This document shows positions 47,301-57,426 of a stretch of 64,000 bases of DNA, piece after piece (within the stretch, counting starts at the first letter, position 1; each line of letters begins with the position of its first letter). The notes under the pieces were generated by a model. It was not told the DNA's origin, ran no database searches, and saw nothing but the letters and a program-made list of their open reading frames with translations. Location of the stretch: the NCBI RefSeq assembly GCF_032362555.1, contig NC_083522.1, positions 4,938,001 through 5,002,000 of the forward strand, written 5' to 3'. The position numbers were made by a program, and so were the translations under genes. This stretch comes from Amyelois transitella. Lineage: Eukaryota > Arthropoda > Insecta > Lepidoptera > Pyralidae.

Positions 47301-47428
47301 TCACTGACAGTGACAGTTAGAATTTTGGACTTGTAAACAAATAACGTGTAATAGATAGATAGATACACCTTGACCGTATTTATTAGTTTCAATACATTAT
47401 TCCCATATAGTCTTGTTAACATTTCATT
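44311..47428 (+). other. 3' UTR of CDC34/UBE2R and spacer before SPG21
   Basis: AATAAA hexamers lie at 44711, 46327 and 46769, so the 3' UTR may be about 0.4, 2.0 or 2.5 kb long. No open frame here has a recognisable domain. The 70-codon frame at 46912-47124 has no match I know. From about 47265 to 47428 the sequence should hold the SPG21 promoter; no TATA box is evident. Confidence 0.5.
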
Positions 47429-47527
47429 ATGAGCTGCGTTAGTGATTTATCCCAATCTAATGAGTATCTCAGTTTCAGAAGTAGTATTCCTTTAAGAAAA
47501 GTCGTCGTAGATTCCGATGGATCAAAG
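47429..47527 (+). CDS. SPG21: SPG21 exon 1 (residues 1-33)
   Basis: [19 protein letters not shown], then [14 protein letters not shown], ending before GTGAAG, phase 0. The family N-terminus (FR..PL+K..VD.D.SK) fixes this start. Confidence 0.93.
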
Positions 47528-50107
47528 GTGAAGTTCTACAAGTTTGCGTTTAGTATTTCTTCATTATTATTATACTTTTTCTCTGAAGTCTTTTAATTAG
47601 ATAATGACAAAACACGCCTTGACTTTAAGCTATTTGGTACCTATACCTGTTAATGCAAGTTATGCTTTGCTCGTTTGTGTTTGTTGTGCTGCTTTTCCCA
47701 CCTAGGTACTCAAAAACATAAATAGAAATGAATAAAAAATTTACCAGACCAAGAAAAATTATAAGGTTCATTCATCATCATTATTTATTCTCTGAAACTT
47801 TATTTAAAAAAAAATCAAATCATAAATTAATGTCTTTCATAAATACTAACAACAGATAAACTTGCAAATCAAATTTGCTGCTTTTGATAAAATTTGGTAT
47901 AAATTTTATCCAAAGCAGCAAATATTGAAGCAATAACATAATTAAAATCCAAATATAGTAAAAGCCCACAAAAGACAGGGTTTATACCTGTTTTGCGTTA
48001 AAACATTTTTTAATATATAATTTCAGGCTTGGAAAATTTTTGACTCTGGTCCAAAATCAGTTAGCTGTCCGCTGATATGCTTGCCACCAATTTCTGGTAC
48101 AGCAGACATTTTCTTCAAGCAAGTGATGGGCCTGGCCACTCGCGGTGTGCGGGTCATAGCAGCAGAACCTCCCCCTTATTGGAATATGAAAGAATGGTGT
48201 GATGGCTTCAAGAGACTTGTAGATTATTTAGAACTAGACAAAGTTCACATACTAGGGGCATCTTTAGGTAAATATTGTGTATTAGATAACAATACAGTAA
48301 CTTGGCAAATATATATTTTTACAGTGGTATAAATTATTGTTATGTTTTATTGTACGCACTTTACTATTTAATATGGTTTTCTGGGTACATTGCAAGAGAA
48401 TTTAGTGGCTCTTTTATGCTGTAATTAATTCTTTCTTTGTTAATAACTTTAGTTTTATTAACTCTTTTTAAATCTTTTAGGTGGATTTATAGCCCAAAAA
48501 TTTGCAGAGCTGACAAGGAACTGTCCACGAGTAGCATCACTGGTTCTCTGCAACACATTCACAGACACATCTGTGTTTGAGTACAATGATTCATCAGCAC
48601 TGTTCTGGATGCTGCCTTCACTTGTCTTAAAGAGGATGCTAATGGGAAATTTCACAAGTGATAAAGTTGACAAAAGGATGGCTGAATCTATTGATTTTAT
48701 GGTAGAAAGAGTAAGTAAAGAAATATTTAACTCTTTCAACATATAAAAGGAGAAAGGGCAGGTTGAGAATACCAAACTTGTGTTGTGCAGCAATAAGCTT
48801 GCATGAGTTAGAGTGTGGATGAAGCTAATTAAATAAAGAGGTGTGTTTTTATGGATGTATGTATAAATAAACTCTTAAAATCATGTGCAATGTGCTAGTT
48901 TTACAAATATATTTTCTTTGGCTAACACTAAGCTGAGCTGACCTTGTTTGTCAAATAAGCTTTGGCGTTGTGTGGCTTTTCTTATTCCAATTCACCAAAC
49001 AATAGAAGTGTTTATAAAACAGTAATTTTACGTTTATGTTGTATACTTATGTGCAATCAAAAGTGTTTCTTTTTCACAAAAGATATTATCATTGACTGAT
49101 AATGGTGGTTGGATAAAGCAGTTTCTTTTTACAAATACCTACCTAACCTACATCTACCTTCCAAATATTGTGTACATCTCATTTTAGACAGTTTATTTCT
49201 TCCATTTCAGTTAGAATCTCTTACACAATCTGAACTGGCTTCAAGACTGACCCTCAACTGTACTCCATGTTTCGTGCAACCAGAACATTTGAAAAACATT
49301 CCAATAACAATCATGGATGTTTGGGATGAAAGCGCATTAAGCTCAGAAGTTAGGGAGAACATATATAAGTCTTATCCACATGCTAAGCGGGCACATTTGA
49401 AGAGTGGTGGGAACTTTCCATACCTGAGTAGGAGCGATGAAGTGAATTTACACTTACTGGTAAGATTTTTTTTAAATTTGTGTTTATTTTTTTATAATTA
49501 ATAATTAAGTTGGTATTGTGACAGTTTTTATTGCACTTAGTTAGTTTTTATTTCTCTTGTTTGTGGCACAGCATATTTATGTTTCACTTATCTATCTCTG
49601 CCTAAAACTACCTGTGATTGTTGTAAAGACAAAAATAAAGTAACTAACTACAAATATTGCTTACGCCTCTTCCCACCTTAAACTTCTTATCAAAAGCCAT
49701 TCATTGCCAATGGTACTCACTCACTTTATAGCACCTTAGCAGTTGTTTGAAATCCATTGGCCTTTATGAATCATTATAATTGTTTGATAAACATACATTC
49801 CCAAGAAAAGTTTTCAAGTAGAAAATTATAGTTTTCTGTAATTATTTATTACAGAAGCCACATAAAGCGACATACAGACAGGAGGAAAGTAACCATCTAG
49901 TGAATGATGTTCTGCAATATTATGATGTTTTCAATGTATTAATTCTGTGCTTTTGATTTCCAGATCCATTTAAGGCAATTCGATGGCACGGGTGTAGCGG
50001 CGTCATACTTAAGTCTTCACAAAATGCCAGCCCCTTCCAACACTCAACAAGACGAAGGCACAGTAAGCTACTTCAACCAGCGAGAGAAGTTTGTCAAAAT
50101 ATCGTAA
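47429..50107 (+). CDS. SPG21: Maspardin (SPG21/ACP33), alpha/beta-hydrolase-fold protein
   Basis: Five exons (47429-47527, 48027-48267, 48481-48710, 49211-49459, 49964-50107) encode 320 residues, close to the 308 of human maspardin. Phases agree throughout. Diagnostic segments: [30 protein letters not shown], the nucleophile-elbow [17 protein letters not shown] (Ser112), [20 protein letters not shown] and [19 protein letters not shown]. Known: maspardin localises to cytosol and endosomal/trans-Golgi membranes, binds CD4 in mammals, and its loss causes the neuropathy Mast syndrome. It has the hydrolase fold but enzymatic activity is not established. Here the GxSxG serine is kept. The gene is intact. 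Its 3' end faces STOML2. Confidence 0.96.
47874..47922. repeat. Near-perfect inverted repeat, 22-base arms, in SPG21 intron 1
   Basis: The arms TTTGCTGCTTTTGATAAAAT plus TT and its reverse complement differ by one base; the loop is GGTAT. It lies about 100 bases before exon 2. Confidence 0.85.
48027..48267 (+). CDS. SPG21: SPG21 exon 2
   Basis: It begins [17 protein letters not shown] and ends in GASL plus one base before GTAAAT. It carries the first half of the nucleophile elbow. Confidence 0.95.
48481..48710 (+). CDS. SPG21: SPG21 exon 3
   Basis: It completes [18 protein letters not shown], then [14 protein letters not shown], ending DFMVER before GTAAGT. Confidence 0.95.
48729..48865 (+). 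mobile_element. Decayed 3' fragment of the (TATG)n-tailed non-LTR element
   Basis: It keeps AAGCTTGCATGAGTTAGAGT, GTGGATGAAGC and GAGGTGTGTTTTTATGGATGTATG, which parallel the end of the copies at 33011 and 63600. Confidence 0.5.
49211..49459 (+). CDS. SPG21: SPG21 exon 4
   Basis: Acceptor TTCCATTTCAG, then [17 protein letters not shown] through [17 protein letters not shown] to EVNLHLL before GTAAGA. The region includes the conserved IPxTIMDVxDxSALS phrase. Confidence 0.95.
49964..50107 (+). CDS. SPG21: SPG21 exon 5 and stop
   Basis: Acceptor TGATTTCCAG, then [18 protein letters not shown] and a Gln/Glu-rich end [14 protein letters not shown]. The C-terminal end is the least conserved part of this family. 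Confidence 0.94.
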   Translation: MHLRQFDGTGVAASYLSLHKMPAPSNTQQDEGTVSYFNQREKFVKIS

Positions 50108-50522
50108 ATATCATTGTAATGTACCTTTGTAATATTGATGTTTATTGTCCATTTTACGTAACCAAACTAAAGGTAAACAATCTTGAAATTTAGTTCTTAT
50201 CCAAAAAATGTATTTCTAAAAAGTTATGGTTAATAGATAAAGTAATTTATGATAATATCTTTTATATCATTGTTTTCTTCTTCAGGCTATGAATTATTAT
50301 TATTTCAACAAAAATTATGTATCAATATTTTATAACTTTATTACCTACCTATATACTTTAACCTAAGACTATTATTTATTGTAGGATTTACCTGAGTAAA
50401 AAGTGCGCCCTAGTGAATTCCATTGGCAGAAATGTAAAGTTACAAACAAAATACAACTCTTTCTTTTATAGATAATAACATGGTAACAAGTTTTTTTCTC
50501 GCATTATCTCATTAATTACCAA

Positions 50523-50528
50523 AATAAA
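50523..50528 (+). promoter_or_regulatory. Candidate poly(A) signal for SPG21
   Basis: AATAAA about 415 bases after the stop, followed by a GT-rich stretch. A second AATAAA at 50961 is an alternative. Confidence 0.45.
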
Positions 50529-50700
50529 GGTGTGACTTTCAGTTGAGATTTTTTGTGTTTTCAATCTGCCTACCTACAAAATGTGTCTTTTAGTACGGCG
50601 CTAGTGAGCAGTGTAGATACACAAACGTAAATGAAAAAAGAAAGTAATAGTTAAACCGTGTGTTGAATTAAAAATATTTTTATGTAAGAGGTAAGAGGAT

Positions 50701-50702
<2 letters not shown>

Positions 50703-50736
<34 letters not shown>
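50703..50736. repeat. AT dinucleotide microsatellite
   Basis: About 30 bases of uninterrupted ATATAT between SPG21 and STOML2. Confidence 0.93.
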
Positions 50737-50738
<2 letters not shown>

Positions 50739-51036
50739 TTATATGTAGATACGGTAAGAGGATGTGGATGAAGGATGTTAATAAGTATGTGTTAAAATCA
50801 ATTATATGTATACGTACAAAATTTCGTCACATTGTACTTTTAAAATTACGATGATATTGTTATTGCGGCGTATCAACAAAGACTGTTAAAATTGTTATGT
50901 TTATCATTCCTATACAATGTTATAATGCTTTATTTAATTAGGCAATAAGAAAGAGTTTGCAATAAATATATATTATAAATATATTAGTTTCATTTACTAG
51001 GGTTAAATTATGACACCAAAAAAATATTATATGTAA

Positions 51037-51042
51037 TTTATT
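51037..51042 (-). promoter_or_regulatory. Candidate poly(A) signal for STOML2
   Basis: AATAAA on the minus strand about 25 bases after the stop codon, which would give an unusually short 3' UTR. Confidence 0.55.
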
Positions 51043-51066
51043 TATCAACAACACTACTTAACAATT

Positions 51067-51324
51067 CTATGTTTCCTTTTCTAACTTATGTAAATGCTGA
51101 TCTTTTTTCTCCTTCTGTGCCTGTAAAGCTTTTTCTCTTTCCTCGTCATCTGAGAAGTATTCCGCCAAGTCGTCTTCTCTTGGTACTGCGGGCCCCGCCA
51201 TGGTGGAGCCCTTTTCTGTGAGTGAGTTCAGCTTGACTAAAGAATCTTCGTAGGTTTCAGCCGACTCTGGTTGGGTCTGCATTTGCGCATTATGCGCTGT
51301 CACTGTTGAATATATTGACATGGC
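51067..51324 (-). CDS. STOML2: STOML2 exon 8 and stop
   Basis: AMSIYSTVTAHNAQMQTQ, then an acidic stretch EDDLAEYFSDDEEREKA and a Lys/Glu-rich end HLHKLEKET, TAG. The charged tail extends past the usual mammalian end. Confidence 0.94.
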   Translation of the reverse strand, partial: AMSIYSTVTAHNAQMQTQPESAETYEDSLVKLNSLTEKGSTMAGPAVPREDDLAEYFSDDEEREKALQAQKEKKDQHLHKLEKET

Positions 51325-54300
51325 CTGAAAAATAAAATTTGACTTACTGAATTTCGCTCGCATGGATAAAATATAGTTTACAGTGTTAAAATAGATACAG
51401 AGTTAGTTCACTCTTAGCTTTCAAATAGTATAGTACGGAAATATAATAGTGCAGTGCGGGCAAAATATAGTAAATAGTCCTTACAGTGTAATAATTCATC
51501 TATAGTGTACAGTAACAGTATTCGAGATTATCTTTATAGTGAACGAGTTCTATTCGAACCATTTTTATAGTGTGCGGGTTCTATTCGAACTATTTCATAG
51601 TGTGCGAGTTTATAGTACATTTTAAGTGCCTAGGGAATAGTTAGCAAATAAATAATAAATATAGACGGGACAAATTACACAGATTGAGTTGGCCTCGATG
51701 TAAGTTTGAAACTTGTTTTACGAGGTACTAACCCAAAGATAATTAACAAAAGATATTTTATAATAAATACTTATATAGATAAACATCCAATACCCAGGCC
51801 AATCAGATTAAGTTCGTTTCTCATCATGTCCTGGCCGGGATTCGAACCCGGGAACCCCGGTGTCACAGACAAGCGCACTACCGCTGCGCCACACAGGCTC
51901 CCATAACAGTTTTATATTACCTATACATCGTGAAATAGACTACAGCGATTTATAGACAATAAAAGACCGTAAAGAGGTAACTGGTGTTTTAATCCTTCGC
52001 ACCTATAGTTCGTGCAAAAAGGATACTAAGGCGCGTCTTCATACAAACCCGTGTACCGCACACCTACTTAGAATTGAAACATGTTTATAATACCTACAAA
52101 GTATTGGTTGGTAACCATTCCGAGATCCTTTCATGACACCCAGAGCCTTTAAAGGAGCCTGTATTTATAACGCAAAAAAAATTGCGCGCTTCATTTAATT
52201 TCTTCGTAATTGATTTATCTAAGGTAAGTAAGTAGTTCAATTATAAACACAGAATACCCGCATTTATTACTAGGTAGGTATATTTATACTGTTTATGTTT
52301 AATATAACTGTATATGTAATGTAACTTTATGTATACAGTTTAATATAACTGGGACCATTTGACAAATGGTCAAATTTCGTACCTTGGGACGCGCTGACCC
52401 AAGGTAAGGTCAAGAGTATCCTAAACCGACTAGTTTGCATAAAGAGAGTTATTAATATAGAAACACGTTAAGTAAGAACGTATTTAGTTATCGTGGCCTA
52501 CCCGACCAATACATATGCATAGAGTAATTAATATGGAAACAAATGACGGATAAAGTATATAACAACAATATACAAGAGATAAAGCTATTGTATTTTATGA
52601 CATGTAGTATAAATCTATGGTACCTACTATCGCAAAAATAAATTGTATAGTTACCTGTGCTACCAAATTGGAGACGTCTCCCGCGTTGGCGGGCAGTATG
52701 AGCGTGTTGTTGGTCCTCGCCAGCTTGTTGAACGCCGCCACGTACTGCTCGGCGAGGGTCAGCGACGCTGCGTATTTACTGTCCTGTCAACATCGACGTA
52801 CTAGCTACACTCACAATTATTCGAAAAGAAAATCGTACGTCTGTTCCAAAATCTATCTAATATATTTAAATCTAATATATTTAAACGAGCAAATCTTGTA
52901 TATAAATATATAATATGTAATCAGGATTTCGGAAACGGCTCCAACGATTTTCATGAAAGTTACAGATTAGGGGCTTTTCGGCTCAAGGAATCGATTTATC
53001 AAGGTCCTAGGTTCGAGAAAAGCTCGGTTCCCAAGATATACAAGCGTTTTAAGAAACTATATCAGCGCCATCTCTGGTAGACCGAGCAAAGCTCGGTCAA
53101 CCGGGTACTAGATCTTAATGAATTACAATAAAACACACAATCCTCATATATAAAATGAGTTTAAATAAATTTCCATCCATATTTGAATGATTTAATAATA
53201 TAAGTCGTATAAAAGGTGGGACTCTTTTTTGTAGGAGTTTGCTTCTATCTGTGAATCTAGTAGGTAACATATAGGTCTCAGCAAATCGAAGCCTGTCAAC
53301 AACTAGAAAAGTTCGTCGGGCTATTCAGGAACGATAAACCATTATGTCTTATCTATCTTTTTCTTTCAATCTATTTGGTTTATCTTAGAGTCAGAAAGCG
53401 ATGATAAGACATTTAGGTCTTGACAACGTTCCTGAAAAGCCCAATATCGTCTTTCGGTATTTATCGCAGTACCATTCAGGTGGGGTACCAGTGGTCTGCC
53501 CCTGGAAAAACTATTCAAAAAAGATAAACACAGTGTGTCTACCGTGTGATCCTTTATCCATTATCATTTTTGTCTTCAAATCAAAAACACTATCCAACTG
53601 ATTTAAGTTGCATCAAATAGAAAAAAAACCAGAAGGCTAAAGATAATTTTAAAACACTAATGACAAATAAACATTTAGCTAAAACAAAAAAAATATATTA
53701 AAAAAAAACCCTAATTAAATGTTAATACTTTATTTGTCGTTTTGCTACTTAAGACTTCGTGATCCGGGAAAAATTTTCGATCACAAAAGTTAAAAAAAAA
53801 ACCTTTTGAGCGAGTGCGGTTGCGATCATCTTGAGCCCCCGCGACCGCGCCTCCGCCACCGCTAGCATGGCTTGCGCCTCTCCCGACGCCTTGTTAATTT
53901 GCTCCTGTTTTTCGGCCTCTGGGAATTACATTAAAACACCAAAGATGTCAAAAAAAAAATAAGCAAAATGGGTAGGAAATACAATCAAAGAAAAGGGTAA
54001 ATGTTAGGAATAACCAATAATATGGTTTACTAGTTATACAAATGTGGCAGACGGACCAACCTGTAGCAGATGGGGGCTGAACATTAAATTTGTGAAATAT
54101 CTGGTGGCAAGGTACCTATCTTAAAATTGATTATACAAACATTACTCATACAACACTGCCATTTGGTACAAATACAATCAATGTTTTGAATAAAGTTAAC
54201 TTCATTGATTGAGATTTCTAGATCGTTATTAAAAGAAGTCTGTGTTCACAGCATGAGAACGAAACGTTGAACAAATCTTGTTACCTTGCATTAGATTAAG

Positions 54301-56637
54301 TCTTCTAAATGGATAAGTACAGATTTCTACCTATATTCACAGTCTCTGACAGAAATGGATGTTCTGTGAGACACGTATCCAAACAACAGGTGATGAAACA
54401 AATATATCTAAATCGAGACATTCAATATAAGAGGATGAAAAAGAAACATTTGTGAGATCAGAATTATCAATCAATATCAGAACACTTTATCACGACAAAA
54501 ATAACAATATGAAATAAATTGAAAGATAAGAAAATTTAACGACAGCATTCTTATAATGAACAATCAAAGAACTACAATATAGTTTAAAAGGAAATTAAAT
54601 TAAACAACTGACATGACAGAAGAGCCCACAATCTCGAAAAGACAAAAATGCCACAGTCAGCTGTATGGCTTGAGATTCGGATCTTTCACTTAGTCGCCTT
54701 TTTACTACATCCTATTCTAAGGTGCTGGACACCACACGGCATTTTTATTTTATTCTTCCTGTCAAAACTTTATTTATATTTTATTCTACCTGAAGCTAAT
54801 ATCCTAGCCTGCCTTTTTCCCTCAGCAACATTGATGTCCGCCGCGCGCACACCCTCTGACTCTAAAATGGCCGCCCGCTTCCTGCGCTCAGCTTCCACTT
54901 GCATCTGCATGGCTTCGTGCACACGAGTCGGAAGTTTTATGTCACCTGAGAAAACAAGTCAAGAGATATCCTTAAATAAAGTAGAAGTCTTCAAATCACT
55001 TACTTGAATTTATTACTGAATGTACTTATTTGAAGGTAATGAATTTATTACATAACTGATTTTCGCCATGATTCTCCCAGCTTTCACGGCCCGATACAAG
55101 ACCAGCACTAAAATGCCACACCCATAAATGAACCAAAAATCGGCAGCTCATTTTGAAAAAAAAAACAACCTTTCGCTTGGAAGAAATACGTTGTTATAAA
55201 TGACAACATAAATGGGTAAAACGATAATGGAAAAATCAATTACTTACGAATCTCATAACGGAGACATGTTATACCCCACGCTTCGCTTGCCTTGTTGATA
55301 GCATGAACAATTGACACATTGAGTGATTCCCTCTCTCTGAATACTTTGTCCAATGAGATTTGCCCTAATTCGGAACGCATTGTGGTTTGTGCAAGCTGAG
55401 TAATTGCAAACTCTGGATCTTCTACACCGTACGAAGCTGAAATCAGATATTTATATTGTTTGTTAAAAATATGAATTTTTTAAAGCTGAGACCACTCCAT
55501 CTCTTTCCCATGGGTATTCTAAAAAACGACAACGGAGGGCATTCATCTAGTGCAAAACATCATGCTGGCTTTCTCTATCAGAGAAGAAAAAGAATAGTGT
55601 GAGCCAGCTACTTCTATTCCCATTGTAAATATCAAGGGAAAGGGCTATTAAATTAGGATTCTTATTTTGGGCAAAGGATACTAACCTAAATCCTACTATT
55701 AAGACGGTTTTATCATTTCATCACTATGTACTGAACATGGGTTTTCAGTTTATTCAAGACTGTTGGGGTCATTTATTATGATACATACATGGTAATCCAT
55801 GACAGATTGATAACAAATGATATTCTTTAAAATTAATTTCTGTCAATGATAAATTTATGGCTGTGTGTATCAGGAATTTAGCAGCTAGTTAATGAATCAA
55901 CAATAAAATTACTTGAATACTACCTAAATAAGGATCAATAATACGCAGATACAGCACTCCATCAATACTCAATGTAACATTGTCCGATGTGATGGCCCCT
56001 TGCTTAGGAACATCAATTGCAATTTCTTTCAAACTTTGCACATATTTTATCTTATCCACAACAGGCCATAGAAGATTCAAGCCTGGTTCGAGAATCCGGT
56101 GGAATTTACCCATTCGCTCCACTATCCAAGCCTAAAATCAAGAGTAATGTTGGAGTTTTGTTTTTTTAGGTAAATTCTCAAATAATCTTAATCAATCCCA
56201 AAAAAAAAAATAATTTAATACCCAACACACATAAAAAAATCCTGTCACTTTCCCAGACGGGTTGACAGAGACTACATATTTCTACATTTTAAGATAATAT
56301 AACTGATCTAAAAAATAGAACGAAAGAAAGAAACGTAATGTGAATCACTGTATTGCAACATGTATGTATCATGATGTATTTAGTTACTTACCTCTTGTTG
56401 CGGTACAAACATAATGATAGTATTAAGTGGAGTTGTTGACCGACTTCTTGTTGCTGTAATACTATAAAGAAATCGCGTATCATTTTGATAGTCTGGCTTG
56501 AAAACATTCTGAAAATAACAACCACTTCATTAGGTTATGTCATGATATTTAGCAGAAGTTTATTTAAAAAACCTATAAAGCACACAAACCCGTAGTGGTG
56601 CTACTTTTGAAAAGAGTAATCTAGAACGCGAGAACAT
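51067..56637 (-). CDS. STOML2: Stomatin-like protein 2, mitochondrial (STOML2/SLP-2)
   Basis: Eight exons on the minus strand (56637-56590, 56508-56392, 56131-55924, 55436-55248, 54945-54790, 53918-53803, 52783-52655, 51324-51067) give 406 residues; human STOML2 has 356. All phases agree. An Arg/Ser-rich N-terminus (MFSRSRLLFSKVAPLR) fits a mitochondrial presequence. The prohibitin/SPFH domain follows: NTIIMFVPQQEAWIVERMGK, FHRILEPGLN, IDGVLYLRIIDPYLASYGVE, then a coiled-coil helix (MQVEAERRKRAAILESEG, INVAEGKRQARILAS). The C-terminal TLAEQYVAAFNKLAR-NNTLILPA block is specific to SLP-2. Known role: an inner-membrane scaffold that binds cardiolipin and prohibitins and supports respiratory-chain assembly and mitochondrial translation. 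The C-terminal tail is longer and more charged than in mammals. Confidence 0.96.
51646..51905 (-). mobile_element. tRNA-derived SINE
   Basis: Read on the minus strand, the head resembles a tRNA: A box TGGCGCAGCGGTAGTGCGC and B box GGTTCGAATCCC, with the T-arm CCGGG/CCCGG paired. The acceptor stem does not pair (GCCTGTG against CCAGGAC), so this is not a working tRNA gene. About 170 bases of unrelated body follow, ending GTCCCGTCTATATTTATTAT, a typical simple tail. It lies in the last STOML2 intron. Confidence 0.75.
52370..52460 (+). mobile_element. Decayed fragment of the (TATG)n-tailed non-LTR element
   Basis: AAGGTCAAGAGTATCCTAAA, CCGACTAGTTTGCAT and AAAGAGAGTTATTAATAT parallel the coding end of the 63145 copy (GGTCAAAAGTACCCGAAACC and on). 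Confidence 0.5.
52655..52783 (-). CDS. STOML2: STOML2 exon 7 (SLP-2-specific block)
   Basis: DSKYAASLTLAEQYVAAF, then NKLARTNNTLILPANAGD and VSNLVAQ before GTAACT, phase 0 at both ends. Confidence 0.95.
52920..53115. repeat. Dispersed element fragment in STOML2 intron
   Basis: The phrases CGGAAACGGCTCCAACGATT and GACCGAGCAAAGCTCGGTCA with the following CCGGGTACT are familiar from abundant lepidopteran repeats. No coding capacity and no clear ends are visible, so the class is uncertain. Confidence 0.45.
53803..53918 (-). CDS. STOML2: STOML2 exon 6
   Basis: Acceptor ATTCCCAG, then EAEKQEQINKASGEAQAML and ARSRGLKMIATALAQK. The donor is AAG followed by GTTTTTTTTTT, which is poor after the first two bases, but phase and protein alignment require it. 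Confidence 0.9.
54790..54945 (-). CDS. STOML2: STOML2 exon 5 (coiled-coil helix)
   Basis: DIKLPTRVHEAMQMQVEAE, then RRKRAAILESEG and ADINVAEGKRQARILAS; donor GTAGAA. It matches the long SPFH helix. Confidence 0.95.
55248..55436 (-). CDS. STOML2: STOML2 exon 4
   Basis: SYGVEDPEFAITQLAQTT, then MRSELGQISLDKVFRERESL to CLRYEI, ending one base into a codon before GTAAGT. Confidence 0.95.
55487..55790 (+). repeat. Decayed copy of dispersed (TATG)n-tailed repeat
   Basis: ACCACTCCATCTCTTTCCCA, a middle part with insertions, AAATTAGGATTCTTATTTTG, and a TATTCAAGACTGTTGG end remain. The final tail is replaced. Confidence 0.6.
55924..56131 (-). CDS. STOML2: STOML2 exon 3
   Basis: It begins AWIVERMGKFHRILEPGLN and ends YLRIIDPYL plus one base before GTAGTA. 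Confidence 0.95.
56392..56508 (-). CDS. STOML2: STOML2 exon 2
   Basis: NVFKPDYQNDTRFLYS, then SRSTTPLNTIIMFVPQQE before GTAAGT. The TPLNTIIMFVPQQE phrase marks the start of the SLP-2 SPFH domain. Confidence 0.94.
56590..56637 (-). CDS. STOML2: STOML2 exon 1 (presequence start)
   Basis: MFSRSRLLFSKVAPLR, then donor GTTTGT, phase 0. It is small, basic and Ser-rich, as expected for a mitochondrial targeting start. Confidence 0.85.
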
Positions 56638-57140
56638 GATAATTCTGAATTTTTAAATCAATGCTTTCCAAAATAAATGCACGACATTCTGTTCGAGAAG
56701 AGAACCACGCACGAAATCATAACATTCAACTCTCAACTTGTCAATTGTCACCTATCACTGTCATGTCATAATGACTATTTTTTTTAAATATTAACCATAA
56801 ACTATAGACTAAGCGTAATGGGGACCAAGGTCCACTTCGCTTTGCTGATTAAATCGTCTTTAAAAACGTTTACGTCTTTAGCTTCGCTAACAACAACACA
56901 TCATTAGGTCCATGACCTCCCATGTATGTGGAGCCACAACACAACTCTTTAAAATATAAAGTCCAAAGCGAACAATGTCAGTGTTATTTATATAAAAATA
57001 TGGTAACACAGGTTCTCTCGTAAGCTGGTTGCTAGACGCGGAAAAAGTCAAAATTTGATCGATGATGTCCTTCCTCCTGTAAAACTTGTGATAGTCTCGC
57101 TCAGTTACTTATAAATTATAAAATCTTCTTATCTGTTGCG
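56638..57140. promoter_or_regulatory. Shared head-to-head promoter region of STOML2 and the CCDC112-like gene
   Basis: The two start codons point away from each other across 503 bases with no repeat or other gene between. No TATA box is convincing in either direction. The arrangement makes a bidirectional promoter likely. Confidence 0.55.
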
Positions 57141-57426
57141 ATGTCTAATGGATCTACAAATTCTTCTTTTGAAGATCATAATTCAGACAATGAATCTTGT
57201 ATTCGAGCAAAATTAAAAAGACTAAAAATACAAGAAGGACTTCTACTGCAGAATATCTCTAAAATTATATTGAAACAAAATGACAGCGAGGAACTTATCA
57301 CGACTGACTTAAACTTAGGCTATAAATCATACACATATAATTTATCAAATTCATATAGGGAAGTTAAAAACTTATTTAGTTCAGTAAAATGTAACACGGC
57401 CTCGGATGAAGCATTAAAATCTTATG
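57141..57426 (+). CDS. CCDC112: CCDC112-like exon 1 (residues 1-95)
   Basis: MSNGSTNSSFEDHNSDNES, then IRAKLKRLKIQEGLLLQN. It ends KSY plus one base before GTAAGT. Confidence 0.88.

Noticed and set aside
51830..51905. Possible functional tRNA gene on the minus strand
   Set aside because: A and B boxes and a T-arm are present, but the acceptor stem does not pair and a SINE body with simple tail follows directly.
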